Assembly: GCA_964545715.1 (NCBI GenBank)
Contig: CAZJHX010000018.1
Span: 1-64,000 of the forward strand
DNA length: 64,000 nucleotides
Source: CAZJHX01 sp964545715
GTDB taxonomy: Bacteria > Myxococcota_A > UBA9042 > GCA-2863065
Direction of reading: 5' to 3'
The notes beneath the pieces were generated by a model. That model saw only the letters and a list, made by a program, of their open reading frames with translations, had not been told where the DNA came from and did no database searches. The position numbers were made by a program, and so were the translations under genes. Below, piece by piece: positions 35,298 to 44,230 of this stretch (positions are counted from its first letter, which is position 1; the number at the start of each line of letters is the position of its first letter).

Positions 35298-37246
35298 TTT
35301 GAGTGCACTGATGCGGTGGTGCTGCGTCGCCACGCCGCGGACAGCACCAGCATCAGGAGCATCCACGCCCCCGATGACGTCGGCTCACCGCCCTGAGAGC
35401 AGCCGGAGTCGCTCTGCGCCGCCTTGGCCGCTTCAATCGCCTCCGGTGTCGCCGGTGGGTTGCTCTCGCCCCCTCGCTTGGGCCCCTCGGGCGTCTCGTC
35501 GATGACGACGTCCGGGGCGTGGCCGACCAATACCGGCAGCTCCGTGGTGACCGTGGCCCACAATCCCGACGCGATGTCCGCGCTGGGCAGCCCCAGCGCC
35601 TGCGGCAGATCGGCCTGACCCGCCGTCGGCATACGCAGCTCGATGTCCGCCTCCTGGGCGTCTACGTCGTCCGGGGCGATATCCGTCGCCGGTCCGGATT
35701 CGCCCATCACCTGGATGTGCGCCGCGATCGGCCCCATGCCGATCAGGCCCTCGTCCACAAAGCCGACGCACTCCTTGTATTGGCCCTTGGTCCAGCTCGA
35801 GCCGTCGGGGTGGATGTGCTCGATGGCGACGACGTCCGACTTGGAGCCCTCCGCACAACGATATCGGTTGACCACCTTGTGCATGCGAGGCACGTCGGGC
35901 AGGTCCGGGTTGAACGAGAAGATCGGGTCGCTGGTCATCTCGTCGGGCGACACCATGCTGAACAGGCGCGTCACGTACGGATATTTGACCAGCATCTTGG
36001 CCGCGTCGGTGACCGGGTTCACGACCCGCTCCATGATCTCCGCCGCAAAGGCGGCGCCGTCGAACTCGTAGTCCTCAGGCATGTGCTTCAAGCACGCCTC
36101 GGCGTTGAATTGGTAGAACTGGTTGTCGTTCTGACAGTTGGGCGGCAGGTCGCTCGCCGGCGGCTTGGGGATGTACTTGCGCAGGATTTGCACCAACTCC
36201 GGTGTGTTCTGAGTCCCGTTCTGGAAGAAGATCTTCAGCGCATCCAGCGGGGTCTCGGCAGATGCGATGAGGTTGACCACCGACTCCTGAATCGGCGGGA
36301 AAAACTGGTTACTGAGGGACTGTGGACGCCCGGCGAACTCCGTGATGAACGCGTGTCCGTTGGCCGAGTCGATCGCCTGGCCGACCAGGTTTGAGTACTC
36401 ACCTCGGCAGCCGCTGTAGTTCCAGCCGCAGCGCGACCAGTCCAGGCGGCTGGTGTTGAGCACGACGTGGAACCAGTTGAGCGGCACGGCTCGCGCCTGG
36501 CCGAGCACCCACACGTTGATGGGCATGTCGTCGGTCGCCGCGATGCGCGTGAGGCGCAGCGGGACGCAGGCCAGGTCCGGCGAGTCGAACGTCAGCGCGA
36601 TGGGCGGCAGGGTCCCGGCCAGGGTGTTGGGCTTCAGCTTCAGCGCGACGAACTTGGACTCTTTGGCCACGTACTCGGCCATGATGTCCTTGGCCTCTTC
36701 GGGCTGATCGTAGCCGTTCTCGTCCAGCCACTCGTACAGCAGGACCGCGTCATCGGACTCTAGCGCCACGTACTCGAACGGCCCGATGTCCCCTTCGTCC
36801 AGGACGCTGACCCCGCCTTCCCCGGTGTCGCCTGTGCCGGTGTCGTCGCCGGTTGCATCTCCCCAGTCGCCGCCCGTGTCCGTGGTGTCATCGGTACCCC
36901 ACTCGCAGTCGTCCACCGGCTGGCACTCGGGGTTGTTCTTGAACTGGCTCTGGTGTTGCGGGGCCGTCGCGCCTTGCAGCCGCATGAAGAGCTGGTTGGT
37001 GCCCAGCGCAAAGGTCGGGACCGTCGGCAGCGGCAACAGCCACGAGAACTTGTCCGACTGCCCCTGATAGTCGATCTGGATGTGCGCCGTCACCGTCTCG
37101 CCTTCGACAGCGAACACGATCCCCTCGCCCGCCTGATCGACCGGCTGTTGGTTGTTGCAGAAGAACCCGCCACACGCCGATGCCTCCGCCATCCCGCCGA
37201 AAAACACCGCCGCCGCAACGGCGCAGTACGCCATTTGCTTTCTCAT
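35294..37246 (-). CDS. DUF2330 protein with MYXO-CTERM-like tail
   Basis: 650 residues from the ATG at 37246, which has GGGAGG about 7 bases upstream; the open frame to 37627 has no such site. Signal peptide (MRKQMAYCAVAAAVFFGGMAEASA) and the DUF2330 start CGGFFCNNQQPVDQ, followed by VTAHIQIDYQGQSDKFSWLLPLP. A linker (DTGGDWGDATGDDTGTGDTG, about 133-155) interrupts the domain. The C-terminus reads GCSQGG, then a hydrophobic helix (WMLLMLVLSAAW) and RRS: the layout of the MYXO-CTERM sorting tail, which in Myxococcus leads to processing and surface anchoring. Predicted surface protein. Divergent from the DUF4157 gene, 329 bp away. Confidence 0.88.
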   Translation of the reverse strand: MRKQMAYCAVAAAVFFGGMAEASACGGFFCNNQQPVDQAGEGIVFAVEGETVTAHIQIDYQGQSDKFSWLLPLPTVPTFALGTNQLFMRLQGATAPQHQSQFKNNPECQPVDDCEWGTDDTTDTGGDWGDATGDDTGTGDTGEGGVSVLDEGDIGPFEYVALESDDAVLLYEWLDENGYDQPEEAKDIMAEYVAKESKFVALKLKPNTLAGTLPPIALTFDSPDLACVPLRLTRIAATDDMPINVWVLGQARAVPLNWFHVVLNTSRLDWSRCGWNYSGCRGEYSNLVGQAIDSANGHAFITEFAGRPQSLSNQFFPPIQESVVNLIASAETPLDALKIFFQNGTQNTPELVQILRKYIPKPPASDLPPNCQNDNQFYQFNAEACLKHMPEDYEFDGAAFAAEIMERVVNPVTDAAKMLVKYPYVTRLFSMVSPDEMTSDPIFSFNPDLPDVPRMHKVVNRYRCAEGSKSDVVAIEHIHPDGSSWTKGQYKECVGFVDEGLIGMGPIAAHIQVMGESGPATDIAPDDVDAQEADIELRMPTAGQADLPQALGLPSADIASGLWATVTTELPVLVGHAPDVVIDETPEGPKRGGESNPPATPEAIEAAKAAQSDSGCSQGGEPTSSGAWMLLMLVLSAAWRRSTTASVHSN

Positions 37247-37575
37247 AAACCGCCTCCCTGGTTTTTGGATAATGAACCTCCTCCAACCCTGGGCAAGTGG
37301 GGTGCCAAGACGTAACTTCTTGGATTTATTCAGTACGCGGGGGTGGTCGCTGTGGTGTTTTTCTACAGCGGCGCCTAAATCGTCACATAGGCTGATTAGA
37401 CGGCTTCTGAAGGTTGGCCCGCGGGTTGCAATCTCATCCCTGTGGCCGGCGGGCCGCATCGCTAATCGGTGGACTGAGAGGAAGCGATGTCGGCAGAGGC
37501 GCTTGGAGAGGGTCCAAAAGCCTCGCAAACCGGCCGAAATCGCCGGGGGCAATAGTCCCCGAACCGGGAGGCAGC
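37247..37575. other. 329-bp divergent intergenic region
   Basis: No gene recognised. It must hold promoters for the DUF2330 gene (minus) and the DUF4157 gene (plus). A CGCTGT/ACAGCG inverted repeat (37348-37353 and 37365-37370) lies near its middle in comparatively AT-rich sequence. In-frame open sequence runs from 37414 into the DUF4157 gene but looks non-coding (Arg/Ser/Gly-rich) and lacks a ribosome site. Confidence 0.5.
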
Positions 37576-38760
37576 GTGCAGGGGTGTCAGCAGGCGGGAC
37601 AGCAGCAGACTCAGACACAATCAACAAAGACGGGCGGGACGCCGGTTCAACGCAGCGCGGGCGGTGGGCAGTCCGCCTTGCGCGGGCAGGGATATGCCGC
37701 CGGGGCCGCGGCGCTCAGCCCGCGGTCCAAGGGTGAGCCTCAGGTCGTGTCGGCGCTCAAGGCCGAGTTCGGCGGGCTGCTGGGCGTGGATCTCAGCGCG
37801 GTCAACGTCGCCCTGGGCAGCACCGCCGGCGGTGGCCATGGTCTGGCGCAGCGCGGCGAGGTTCACCTGTCGATCACCGAGGACGCGCTCCAGGAGCGCG
37901 AGGGCCGCTGGCTGTTTGCGCACGAGCTGATCCACCACGCGCAGGGTAAGAAAAGCGGCAACGGCGAAGAAGCCGACTGCGAGGTCGAGGCTGAGGAGCT
38001 GGCGTCCCGGCTGGTCGAGGGCAGCCCCGCCCAGGTCCAGGTCGCGGCCGACCCGGCCACCGCGCTGTACCACAAACCCAAGACGGGCAGCTGGCACCTG
38101 CTGTCATGGCCGCAGAAGCGCTCCGCGATCCGCTACAACCGCCGGCGCCTGTCCAAGTCCAAAATCCGCAAGGTGCAGAACACGGTGGGCGTCAAAGACG
38201 ACGGCGTCGTGGGACCGATCACGGTCGCCGGCATCGCGCGCTGGCAGTCCAAGCACGGCCTGGGCGCGGACGGCAAGGTCGGCCCCAAGACCTGGGGCGA
38301 GATCCACGAGCACCTGGCCCCGCAGCCCGGCGCCCCGGGCACGGCCAGCCCCCCCAATCCGCACGAGGGCGCGCCGGTCAAGAGCGGTCAGCTCAGCGCC
38401 CACTTCTCGCTGGCGGAGTTCCGCAGCAAGGACGGCGCCCACACGCCGCAGAGCGTGATGCCCAACCTCAAGGAGCTGGCGGCCAACCTGGAGGTCCTGC
38501 GCGCGGCGGCCGGCGGCAAGTCGATCAGCGTCAGCAGCGGCTATCGCTCACCCGCCCACAACAAGGCGGTCGGCGGCGCCACCCACAGCCAGCACAAGTA
38601 CGGCCGCGCGGCCGACATCAAGATCGCAGGCATGAGCGCCTGGCAGACCAAGCAGCTGATCATCAAGCTGATCAACCAGGGCAAGATGAAGCAAGGCGGC
38701 GTGGGCCTCTACAGCACGTTTGTGCACTACGACACGCGCGGATATGCCGCCCGCTGGTAA
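37576..38760 (+). CDS. DUF4157 - peptidoglycan-binding - M15 peptidase protein
   Basis: 394 residues from the GTG at 37576 (GGGAGG 4 bases upstream). Domains in order: Gln/Thr-rich N-terminus (QQAGQQQTQTQS); DUF4157 (about 50-150) with the zincin motif HELIHH (H116, E117, H120); a peptidoglycan-binding-1 helix bundle (VQNTVGVKDDGVVGPIT ... DGKVGPKTWGEI, about 195-250); and an M15_3 D,D-peptidase domain with zinc ligands His340, Asp347 (HKYGRAAD) and His384 (VHYDTRG). M15 enzymes cut D-Ala-D-Ala or related cross-links. There is no signal peptide. DUF4157 is widespread in cargo of extracellular contractile injection systems, so export by such a system is a plausible guess. It may also act in lysis or predation. 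Confidence 0.85.
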   Translation: MQGCQQAGQQQTQTQSTKTGGTPVQRSAGGGQSALRGQGYAAGAAALSPRSKGEPQVVSALKAEFGGLLGVDLSAVNVALGSTAGGGHGLAQRGEVHLSITEDALQEREGRWLFAHELIHHAQGKKSGNGEEADCEVEAEELASRLVEGSPAQVQVAADPATALYHKPKTGSWHLLSWPQKRSAIRYNRRRLSKSKIRKVQNTVGVKDDGVVGPITVAGIARWQSKHGLGADGKVGPKTWGEIHEHLAPQPGAPGTASPPNPHEGAPVKSGQLSAHFSLAEFRSKDGAHTPQSVMPNLKELAANLEVLRAAAGGKSISVSSGYRSPAHNKAVGGATHSQHKYGRAADIKIAGMSAWQTKQLIIKLINQGKMKQGGVGLYSTFVHYDTRGYAARW

Positions 38761-38853
38761 TGCGCTCTACAGCCTGATCTGCCATGTGCCCGCGAGCGTG
38801 TAGCGGGTCCGCAGCTCACTCGTTGGCGGCCGCCGAGCCTCACTACGCTGCCG
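38761..38853. other. 93-bp spacer between convergent genes
   Basis: No gene or clear terminator seen. Confidence 0.3.
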
Positions 38854-40209
38854 TTACGTCGGCGTGTCGGTGGCGACGAGTCGCAGGATCTGGCCGCAGA
38901 GGTAGAGGGGCAAAGACATCAGCCGGTAGTCGACGTCGTCTCCGTCGGGAATGGCGGTGCGAGTGTCGAGGATTGAGGGCTTACGATCGTCCAGGCGCAC
39001 CCCCAGTCGACGCCCCTTTTCGCGGAGGAAGAGGTGCATGGACTTTAGTCGGCCACCTTTGCCGGCTTTGACTTCTACGGGTGCTACGGTCACGCCGAGC
39101 GACAGCAGGTAGTCGACTTCGGCTCGGGATCCGCGCCGCTCCCTCGCCCAGAAGTAGAGGTTCGGCTCGACCCAGGGTGGATGAGCGTACAGCAGGTGTT
39201 GGCCGACCAGCTGCTCGGCGAGGGCGCCGGCATTGACCGCTGTTATCTCGTCGGCCTGCTCGTATGCGATTACGTCCAATCCGCAGGCGGTGCTCACCAG
39301 GCCGACGTCGAGGAGCAGCAACTTCAGCTTGCGGTCATCACGCTCCGCGCCCAGCGGAGGGCCGTTGCCGGCGCTGTGTCTTATGCGGTGGATGAGTCGC
39401 GCCCGCTCCAGCATCTCGAGGGCCGGCGCGAGGTCTTTGCTGCGCTCGTCGCGGTCGACGTTGGCATACTTGAAGCGCTGTCCGACCAGCCTGGGGCTCT
39501 TGCGGAACACCTTCCGCAATCGGTCCGGCCTGGCCTTTGGGCCGTACTTGGCGAAGTCGGCTTCGAAGCCGGTGAGCAGCGCGCGTTTGACTCTCTCGCA
39601 CTCACGGAAAGACCCGGTCCGCACATACGTCGCCACGGCCTCCGGCATGCCTCCGATGGTCATGTACGTGCGCAGCCGAGCCAGGAGTCGCTCGTGAATC
39701 GCGTCGGGGACGTCGTCACTTGCGCCGAGCTCTTTGACGAATGAGACGAGCCGGTGTTCGCCCAACGCGCCGAGGAACTCCTCGAACGTCAGCGGCCCGA
39801 GCCACATGAACTCGACTCGGCCGACGGGCACAGAGAAGGTGCCCTCACCGAGGGCGAAATCCAGGAGCGATCCGGCCACTACAACGTGCAGCTCCGGCAT
39901 TTTTTCGTGGAAATAGCGCAATGACGCCAGCACCTGCGGCGCCGCCTGCGCCTCGTCCAGGAGCACCAGCGTGCGTCCCGGCACGATGTCTGTGTTCGAG
40001 TAGGCCTCGATCAGGGGGACGACGACGTTCGGATCCTTCGCCTCGAAAAGCGAAGCAGTCTCCGGGTTGAGTTCAAAGTCGATCTCGACGAGCTCATCGA
40101 ACTGTGTCCCGAGCTGCCGAAGTACGGTGGATTTCCCTACCTGTCTTGCCCCCCGCAGGATGAGGGGTTTGCGCCCCGGCCGAGCGCGCCAGTCCTCGAG
40201 GTACCCCAT
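38854..40209 (-). CDS. AAA ATPase with DUF4143 C-terminus
   Basis: 451 residues. Walker A GARQVGKST (residues about 20-28), Walker B LVLLDEAQAAP, and an arginine-rich middle. The C-terminal 150 residues are DUF4143-like with a nuclease-type core (EVDYLLSLGVTVAPVEVKAG: D, then E and K of a restriction-endonuclease-like site). Such ATPases are common, mobile and of unclear role, possibly in defence or in toxin-antitoxin-like systems. The upstream DNA is markedly A/T-rich compared with its surroundings, a hint of recent gain. Confidence 0.88.
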   Translation of the reverse strand: MGYLEDWRARPGRKPLILRGARQVGKSTVLRQLGTQFDELVEIDFELNPETASLFEAKDPNVVVPLIEAYSNTDIVPGRTLVLLDEAQAAPQVLASLRYFHEKMPELHVVVAGSLLDFALGEGTFSVPVGRVEFMWLGPLTFEEFLGALGEHRLVSFVKELGASDDVPDAIHERLLARLRTYMTIGGMPEAVATYVRTGSFRECERVKRALLTGFEADFAKYGPKARPDRLRKVFRKSPRLVGQRFKYANVDRDERSKDLAPALEMLERARLIHRIRHSAGNGPPLGAERDDRKLKLLLLDVGLVSTACGLDVIAYEQADEITAVNAGALAEQLVGQHLLYAHPPWVEPNLYFWARERRGSRAEVDYLLSLGVTVAPVEVKAGKGGRLKSMHLFLREKGRRLGVRLDDRKPSILDTRTAIPDGDDVDYRLMSLPLYLCGQILRLVATDTPT

Positions 40210-40233
40210 ACATTGCCGGTCGAAGAAGACGCC

Positions 40234-40291
40234 GATGTTAAAATGATAGGTTATTTGTGCCTTGTTTGTGTTATTTTTATGGGTGATTATG
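40234..40291 (-). promoter_or_regulatory. A/T-rich patch upstream of the AAA ATPase gene
   Basis: About 58 bases rich in A and T in otherwise GC-rich sequence, including TTATTTGTGCC and GTTATTTTTATG. On the minus strand it contains TATCAT, a good -10 shape, some 40 bases before the ATPase start. It likely holds the ATPase promoter and marks foreign DNA. Confidence 0.45.
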
Positions 40292-40293
40292 CG

Positions 40294-41331
40294 TCAGCGC
40301 TGATTGTACGCCATGCGCAGGCCCTCCAAAAGGCCGACGGCGATGCCGGAGAGCCAGAAGAAGCGGCACACGATCAAGGCGGTCATGGCGCGCGGTAGCG
40401 AGTAGTCCGGAAGCGTGGCTTCGAAGTGGGCGAGCAGCTCGCGGTGGGTCAGGCGAAAGAACAGGACACAGGTGGCCTCGATGGCGACAAAGGCCAGGAG
40501 GCCCGGGAGGCCTGCCACGATCGCCAGGGGCGCCAGCAGCATGGCGATGATGGCCAGCAGCTGCGGGACGACGGACTCCGAGGCGTAGATGCCGCCCTGC
40601 TTCAGCTTGGCGGGGTAGCGGAAGAGGCTGATCATCAGGTGGCGCGAGTAGCTCATCTGCTGGCGAAAGTAGCCCGGCCAGGTGTCGCGGAAGTAGTGGC
40701 CGACCGGGTTGTCCTGGCTCCATACGATCTTCCGGTCTTGTTGGGTAAACAAGAAGCCCAGCTCTGAGTCTTCTGCGGTGGCGACGGCCTTTTCGGCGGT
40801 GTCCGAGCCCGCTTTGGCGTCGATGTAGTACTCGGGATAGCCGCCCACCGCGTCGAAGGCGGCGCGGCGGACCACGCAGTTGGAGCCGGTGCTGGAGTCG
40901 ATGTATGTGGGGAGCCTGGCGCGGCGGAACTCGACCTCGCGAAAGGCGAAGTGGGCGGCCGGGGCGTCGGCCAGGTTGTGGCTGTAGCCGCTGCAGATCA
41001 TGTCGGCGTCGGGGTACGTCTCGAGCGCTGTACGGCAGCCCGTCACCCAGTTGGGGGGCGGCACCGCGTCGGAGTCCAGAAAGGCCACAATCGGCGCATC
41101 GGTGGCTGCGACGCCGGCGTTGCGCGCTACGGCCTGGCCCTTGTTGTAGGGCAGGTGGATCGTCTTGAAGCCGGAGGCGTCGCACAGCGCCGGGCAGCCG
41201 TCCGGGCTGGCGTCGTCCACCAGAATCACCTCGACGTTGTCGTCGGTCTGGGCCTGCAGCGCCGCGATGCACGCGGGCAGTGAGTCGGCCGCGTTGTAGA
41301 CAGGCACGATGACGGCGATGCGGTCCGTCAT
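40294..41331 (-). CDS. Family 2 glycosyltransferase with C-terminal membrane part
   Basis: 345 residues from the ATG at 41331, overlapping the upstream stop as ATGA. GT-A fold: VIVPVYNAADSLPACIAAL, VEVILVDDASPDG, GQAVARNAGV, and a DSD metal motif (FLDSDAVPPP). Later parts (EDSELGFLFTQQ, then QQMSYSRHL) are typical of GT2 acceptor regions. The C-terminus holds two or three membrane helices (AIIAMLLAPLAIVAGLPGLLAF; LIVCRFFWLSGIAVGLLEG). Likely transfers a sugar to a membrane lipid or to a membrane-held chain. Last gene of the minus-strand half of the 40294-48683 cluster. Confidence 0.9.
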   Translation of the reverse strand: MTDRIAVIVPVYNAADSLPACIAALQAQTDDNVEVILVDDASPDGCPALCDASGFKTIHLPYNKGQAVARNAGVAATDAPIVAFLDSDAVPPPNWVTGCRTALETYPDADMICSGYSHNLADAPAAHFAFREVEFRRARLPTYIDSSTGSNCVVRRAAFDAVGGYPEYYIDAKAGSDTAEKAVATAEDSELGFLFTQQDRKIVWSQDNPVGHYFRDTWPGYFRQQMSYSRHLMISLFRYPAKLKQGGIYASESVVPQLLAIIAMLLAPLAIVAGLPGLLAFVAIEATCVLFFRLTHRELLAHFEATLPDYSLPRAMTALIVCRFFWLSGIAVGLLEGLRMAYNQR

Positions 41332-42731
41332 GGCAGCCGCTCCAAGGTGCGGGTGGCCGTGCTCCAGCGTACGCGCAGCGCGTCGGCCGGGATGAGGCTG
41401 GGGTCCGGCACCTCGACCCACACCGGATACGTGTAGCTGTCACGCAGCGCGCGCATGTACCCGTCGGCGTCCGGTTTCAGCCGGTAGATCGGGGCGTGCT
41501 TGCGGTCGAAGACGCGGTTGGCGGCCCAGATCTGGGTCTCGACCAGCTGCGCGCCGACGTCCTGCTGCGGAAACTCGAAGACCGTCGGCCGCTGCTCGCT
41601 CAGCACCTCGTCCACAGCGGCGTGGGCGTCGTGGGCGAGCTCGCCGAGCTCCACGAACCAGCGCGCGTTGATCGTCTGTAGTGTGGTCAGGCACACCACC
41701 ACGACCGCGATCCGCTTTGTGTGCGGTGCCAGCTCACGAGCCGCGAGCCAGGCCAGCGCCATCGACGGCAGGTACAGGTGATACCAGAGGCGCTCGAAGT
41801 TGGGCGCGGCCGGGTCAAACAGCGCGTCCGTCGTCGCATAAACCGGCATAAACGGCAGGGACCAGATCGCGATCCACAACCCGGCCGCCCACAAGTCCGC
41901 GCGCCGGCGAAACAGCAGCAGCGCCATCCCGGCGGCACACGCGCCCAGCCAGATCCAGCTGTGGTCGATGCCGGGCTGCACCGGGATGGCCAGGTTGAAG
42001 CCGATATGCAGCGCCGCCGTCAGCGGATTGCCCAGAGGGATGGAGGTGGTTTGCTCGTCCATCGTGGGGATGAACTGGATCAGCCGAAAGGCGACGAAGA
42101 TCCCCACGACAGCGATGATGGGCCACATATCGCGCAGCGCGGGGAAGAACCTTCGGGTTCGCCAAACGCTGACGCACAGCGCGATCGGGGCGAACATTAC
42201 CGCGTTCTCGCGGGTTAGCAGGGCAGCGATCAGAGGCAGCAGCAGGGCCCACATGGGCCACCGTCGGATATGGGCCGTCAGCGACGTCAGCAGCATCAGG
42301 CTCATCGGGATGCTGGTGTGGCCGCTGTGGTACCAGGCGATGACCTCACCGTTCTGGGGCCACGCCGCAAACAGCACCGCGGCGACGCCCGCCTCGCGAG
42401 CGGTGGCGCCCAATCCGTTGAGGGCCAGCGCCAGCAGTCCGCAGGCCGCGGCATGCTGGGTCAAGTGCCAGACCAGTCGTGCGTATGCGGCGTCGGCGAA
42501 CAGCAGGTGCTCGCCCCGCGCCAGCAGAATCGAAACGGGCCGAATGGTCGGCGGGCCCGGGCGCGTGCGACCGAAGATCACGCTCATCTCCGGGACCTCC
42601 CGGCCGGCCGCGATGAGCATCCAGTCGTCGATGACCAGGTAGTAGGCGTCTATGACCGCGATCGCCTGCACGCCCAGCAGCGCTGCGATGACCCCGGCGC
42701 AGATCCAGACGACGCGCCGAGTGTCGCTCAC
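41328..42731 (-). CDS. GT-C-like polytopic membrane protein
   Basis: 467 residues from the GTG at 42731, which overlaps the upstream stop as GTGA. About ten hydrophobic segments. The N-terminal part follows the GT39/PMT plan: TM1, then an acidic loop (VIDDWMLIAAGREVPEMSVIFG) and a RPxxxLL. Then WYHSGHTSIPM, and a soluble C-terminal domain of about 100 residues. GT-C enzymes use polyprenyl-phosphate sugars and act outside the membrane. The acidic pair after TM1 (DDW) matches the usual catalytic or metal site. Its sugar and acceptor are unknown. It is sandwiched between an FAD enzyme and a GT2. Confidence 0.78.
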   Translation of the reverse strand: MSDTRRVVWICAGVIAALLGVQAIAVIDAYYLVIDDWMLIAAGREVPEMSVIFGRTRPGPPTIRPVSILLARGEHLLFADAAYARLVWHLTQHAAACGLLALALNGLGATAREAGVAAVLFAAWPQNGEVIAWYHSGHTSIPMSLMLLTSLTAHIRRWPMWALLLPLIAALLTRENAVMFAPIALCVSVWRTRRFFPALRDMWPIIAVVGIFVAFRLIQFIPTMDEQTTSIPLGNPLTAALHIGFNLAIPVQPGIDHSWIWLGACAAGMALLLFRRRADLWAAGLWIAIWSLPFMPVYATTDALFDPAAPNFERLWYHLYLPSMALAWLAARELAPHTKRIAVVVVCLTTLQTINARWFVELGELAHDAHAAVDEVLSEQRPTVFEFPQQDVGAQLVETQIWAANRVFDRKHAPIYRLKPDADGYMRALRDSYTYPVWVEVPDPSLIPADALRVRWSTATRTLERLP

Positions 42732-44104
42732 GGCAGCAGGGTCCGCGGCAGCTTGGTGTCGGTCCACGGCGGCGCTCCCCAACCACGCAGCTCGGCAAAC
42801 GCCACGTCGGCACACGCGCTGGCGTCGGCGCCGATCAGGTCGATCGGGCGCTTGGGATAGGTGCGGAACATGCCGGTCACAAACATCCCCGGCACCGGCG
42901 TGCGCCACGGCGGCAGCAGGCGCTTGAGACCGGCGTGGTACAGCAGTCCGGCCTGTCGCGTGCGGCCAAGCTCAGACCAGCGCAGGCCGTTGTTGGCCAT
43001 GGTGCGCGGAAACAGCCGGCGCAGGTGGTTGAGCATGTGCTCGATGATCGCCTCGTCTTCCATGTCCCACATCGGGTCGTCCGGATCAGGATACGACGCC
43101 AGGTAGACCGTGGTTCCACCGTACTCTTGCACCGGGCGGAACAGCGTGTGCTCGATCATCGCGCCAAACGGGGCCTGACTGTCGATAATGTTGACCCAAT
43201 AGAAGTCGCTGATCGACCGCTCCAGGCCCAACAGCGCGACCATCGCACCCTGATACGGCACTTTGTCCATGGCCTCGGCGGCGCGCTCGAAGCCGGCCGA
43301 TCGCATCAGGCGTGCCTGGTTCACGGGCTGCATCGTGCTGATCACCGCATCGGCTTCAAACGTGTTGTTCACGGTGCGCACGGCTTTGACGCGCCCGTTT
43401 TCCAGCTCCAGGCCGCGCACCGGCTCGTTGCACCGGATGTCGCCGCCGCGCTCCCGGCACTCTCGCTCCAGCGCCAGCGTCAGCGCCCGATAGCTGCCCC
43501 GCGGGTACCCCAGCCGCTCGCCTTCAGACGTCCGCTTCGACCGCATGCCCAGTCGGCCGACCATCCAGGCCGCCGAGATGCGCGGCGTGTCCGACCCGAA
43601 CTTCTTGCGGATCAGCGGCTCGAAAAACGCCTTGTACGCCGGGCCGCCGCCCCAGCGGGACATCCACTCTTCGATCGTTACGTCGTCCAGCGCCGCGACG
43701 TCCCCGCCCCAGCGCACCCACGCCAGCGACGTCCGCGCCAGCGCGCTGAGCAGCGACACCCGCTCGCGCGCCGACAACCCGGGAAAAGTGAGCAGATGAT
43801 GCGGCGACGAAAACTCGCGAATCGGGGTCGGCCCGGGGCCGATAAACCCGGTCTTGGTGTAGCTCCAGTCAACCGGGATGCCGACGTGCGCCAGGGTGTC
43901 CAGCAGGAAGACGTCGTTGATAAACATGTGGTGGTAGAACCGCTCAAGCGGCGTGTTTCCCACCTGGGTATAGCCGAGCAGTCCGCCGGTTTGGGGCGCG
44001 GCCTCGCACAGCGTGACGTCCGCGCCGCGACAGAGCAGCCGATGCGCCGCGAAGAGCCCTGCGGCGCCTCCGCCGATCACGACCACCCTGGGTTGTTGTG
44101 CCAA
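42728..44104 (-). CDS. FAD-dependent oxidoreductase (protoporphyrinogen oxidase / UGM-like)
   Basis: 458 residues from a TTG at 44104 with GGGAGG about 4 bases upstream. N-terminal Rossmann motif VVVIGGGAAGLFAAHRLL and the EAAPQTGGLLG acidic-to-GG signature of the amine oxidase/UGM superfamily. Further blocks are FYHHMFINDVFLLDTL, EFSSPHHLLTFPGL, RKKFGSDTPRISAAW, LGYPRGSYRALTLAL and ADAVISTMQPVN. The pattern matches proteins annotated only as NAD(P)/FAD-dependent oxidoreductases, often beside glycosyltransferases. It could oxidise or isomerise a sugar or lipid in the pathway. First gene of the minus-strand half. Confidence 0.85.
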   Translation of the reverse strand: MAQQPRVVVIGGGAAGLFAAHRLLCRGADVTLCEAAPQTGGLLGYTQVGNTPLERFYHHMFINDVFLLDTLAHVGIPVDWSYTKTGFIGPGPTPIREFSSPHHLLTFPGLSARERVSLLSALARTSLAWVRWGGDVAALDDVTIEEWMSRWGGGPAYKAFFEPLIRKKFGSDTPRISAAWMVGRLGMRSKRTSEGERLGYPRGSYRALTLALERECRERGGDIRCNEPVRGLELENGRVKAVRTVNNTFEADAVISTMQPVNQARLMRSAGFERAAEAMDKVPYQGAMVALLGLERSISDFYWVNIIDSQAPFGAMIEHTLFRPVQEYGGTTVYLASYPDPDDPMWDMEDEAIIEHMLNHLRRLFPRTMANNGLRWSELGRTRQAGLLYHAGLKRLLPPWRTPVPGMFVTGMFRTYPKRPIDLIGADASACADVAFAELRGWGAPPWTDTKLPRTLLP

Positions 44105-44187
44105 CTCGCCTCCCTGGGGTGCTACTTAGAACGAGCCGCAGCCGATAATCAAGCGCATGCACGCGCGGCCTTGCCTGGTTTCATCGC

Positions 44188-44217
44188 TTGATGTCCGTGC
44201 CCTCAGGCAATTACAAT
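44188..44217 (+). promoter_or_regulatory. Candidate sigma70 promoter of the radical SAM operon
   Basis: TTGATG (44188-44193), 18-base spacer, TACAAT (44212-44217). Transcription would start near 44224, giving only 7 bases before the TTG at 44231. Alternatively translation begins at the CTG at 44246, which has GGAGAG 7 bases upstream. The promoter lies in the 126-bp divergent region between the two halves of the cluster. Confidence 0.5.
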
Positions 44218-44230
44218 CGGTTGGCCGTAG

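Noticed and set aside
40213..40398. 61-residue plus-strand open frame between divergent regions
   Set aside because: Begins in the ATPase promoter patch and ends antisense to the GT2 gene; no ribosome site or similarity recognised.
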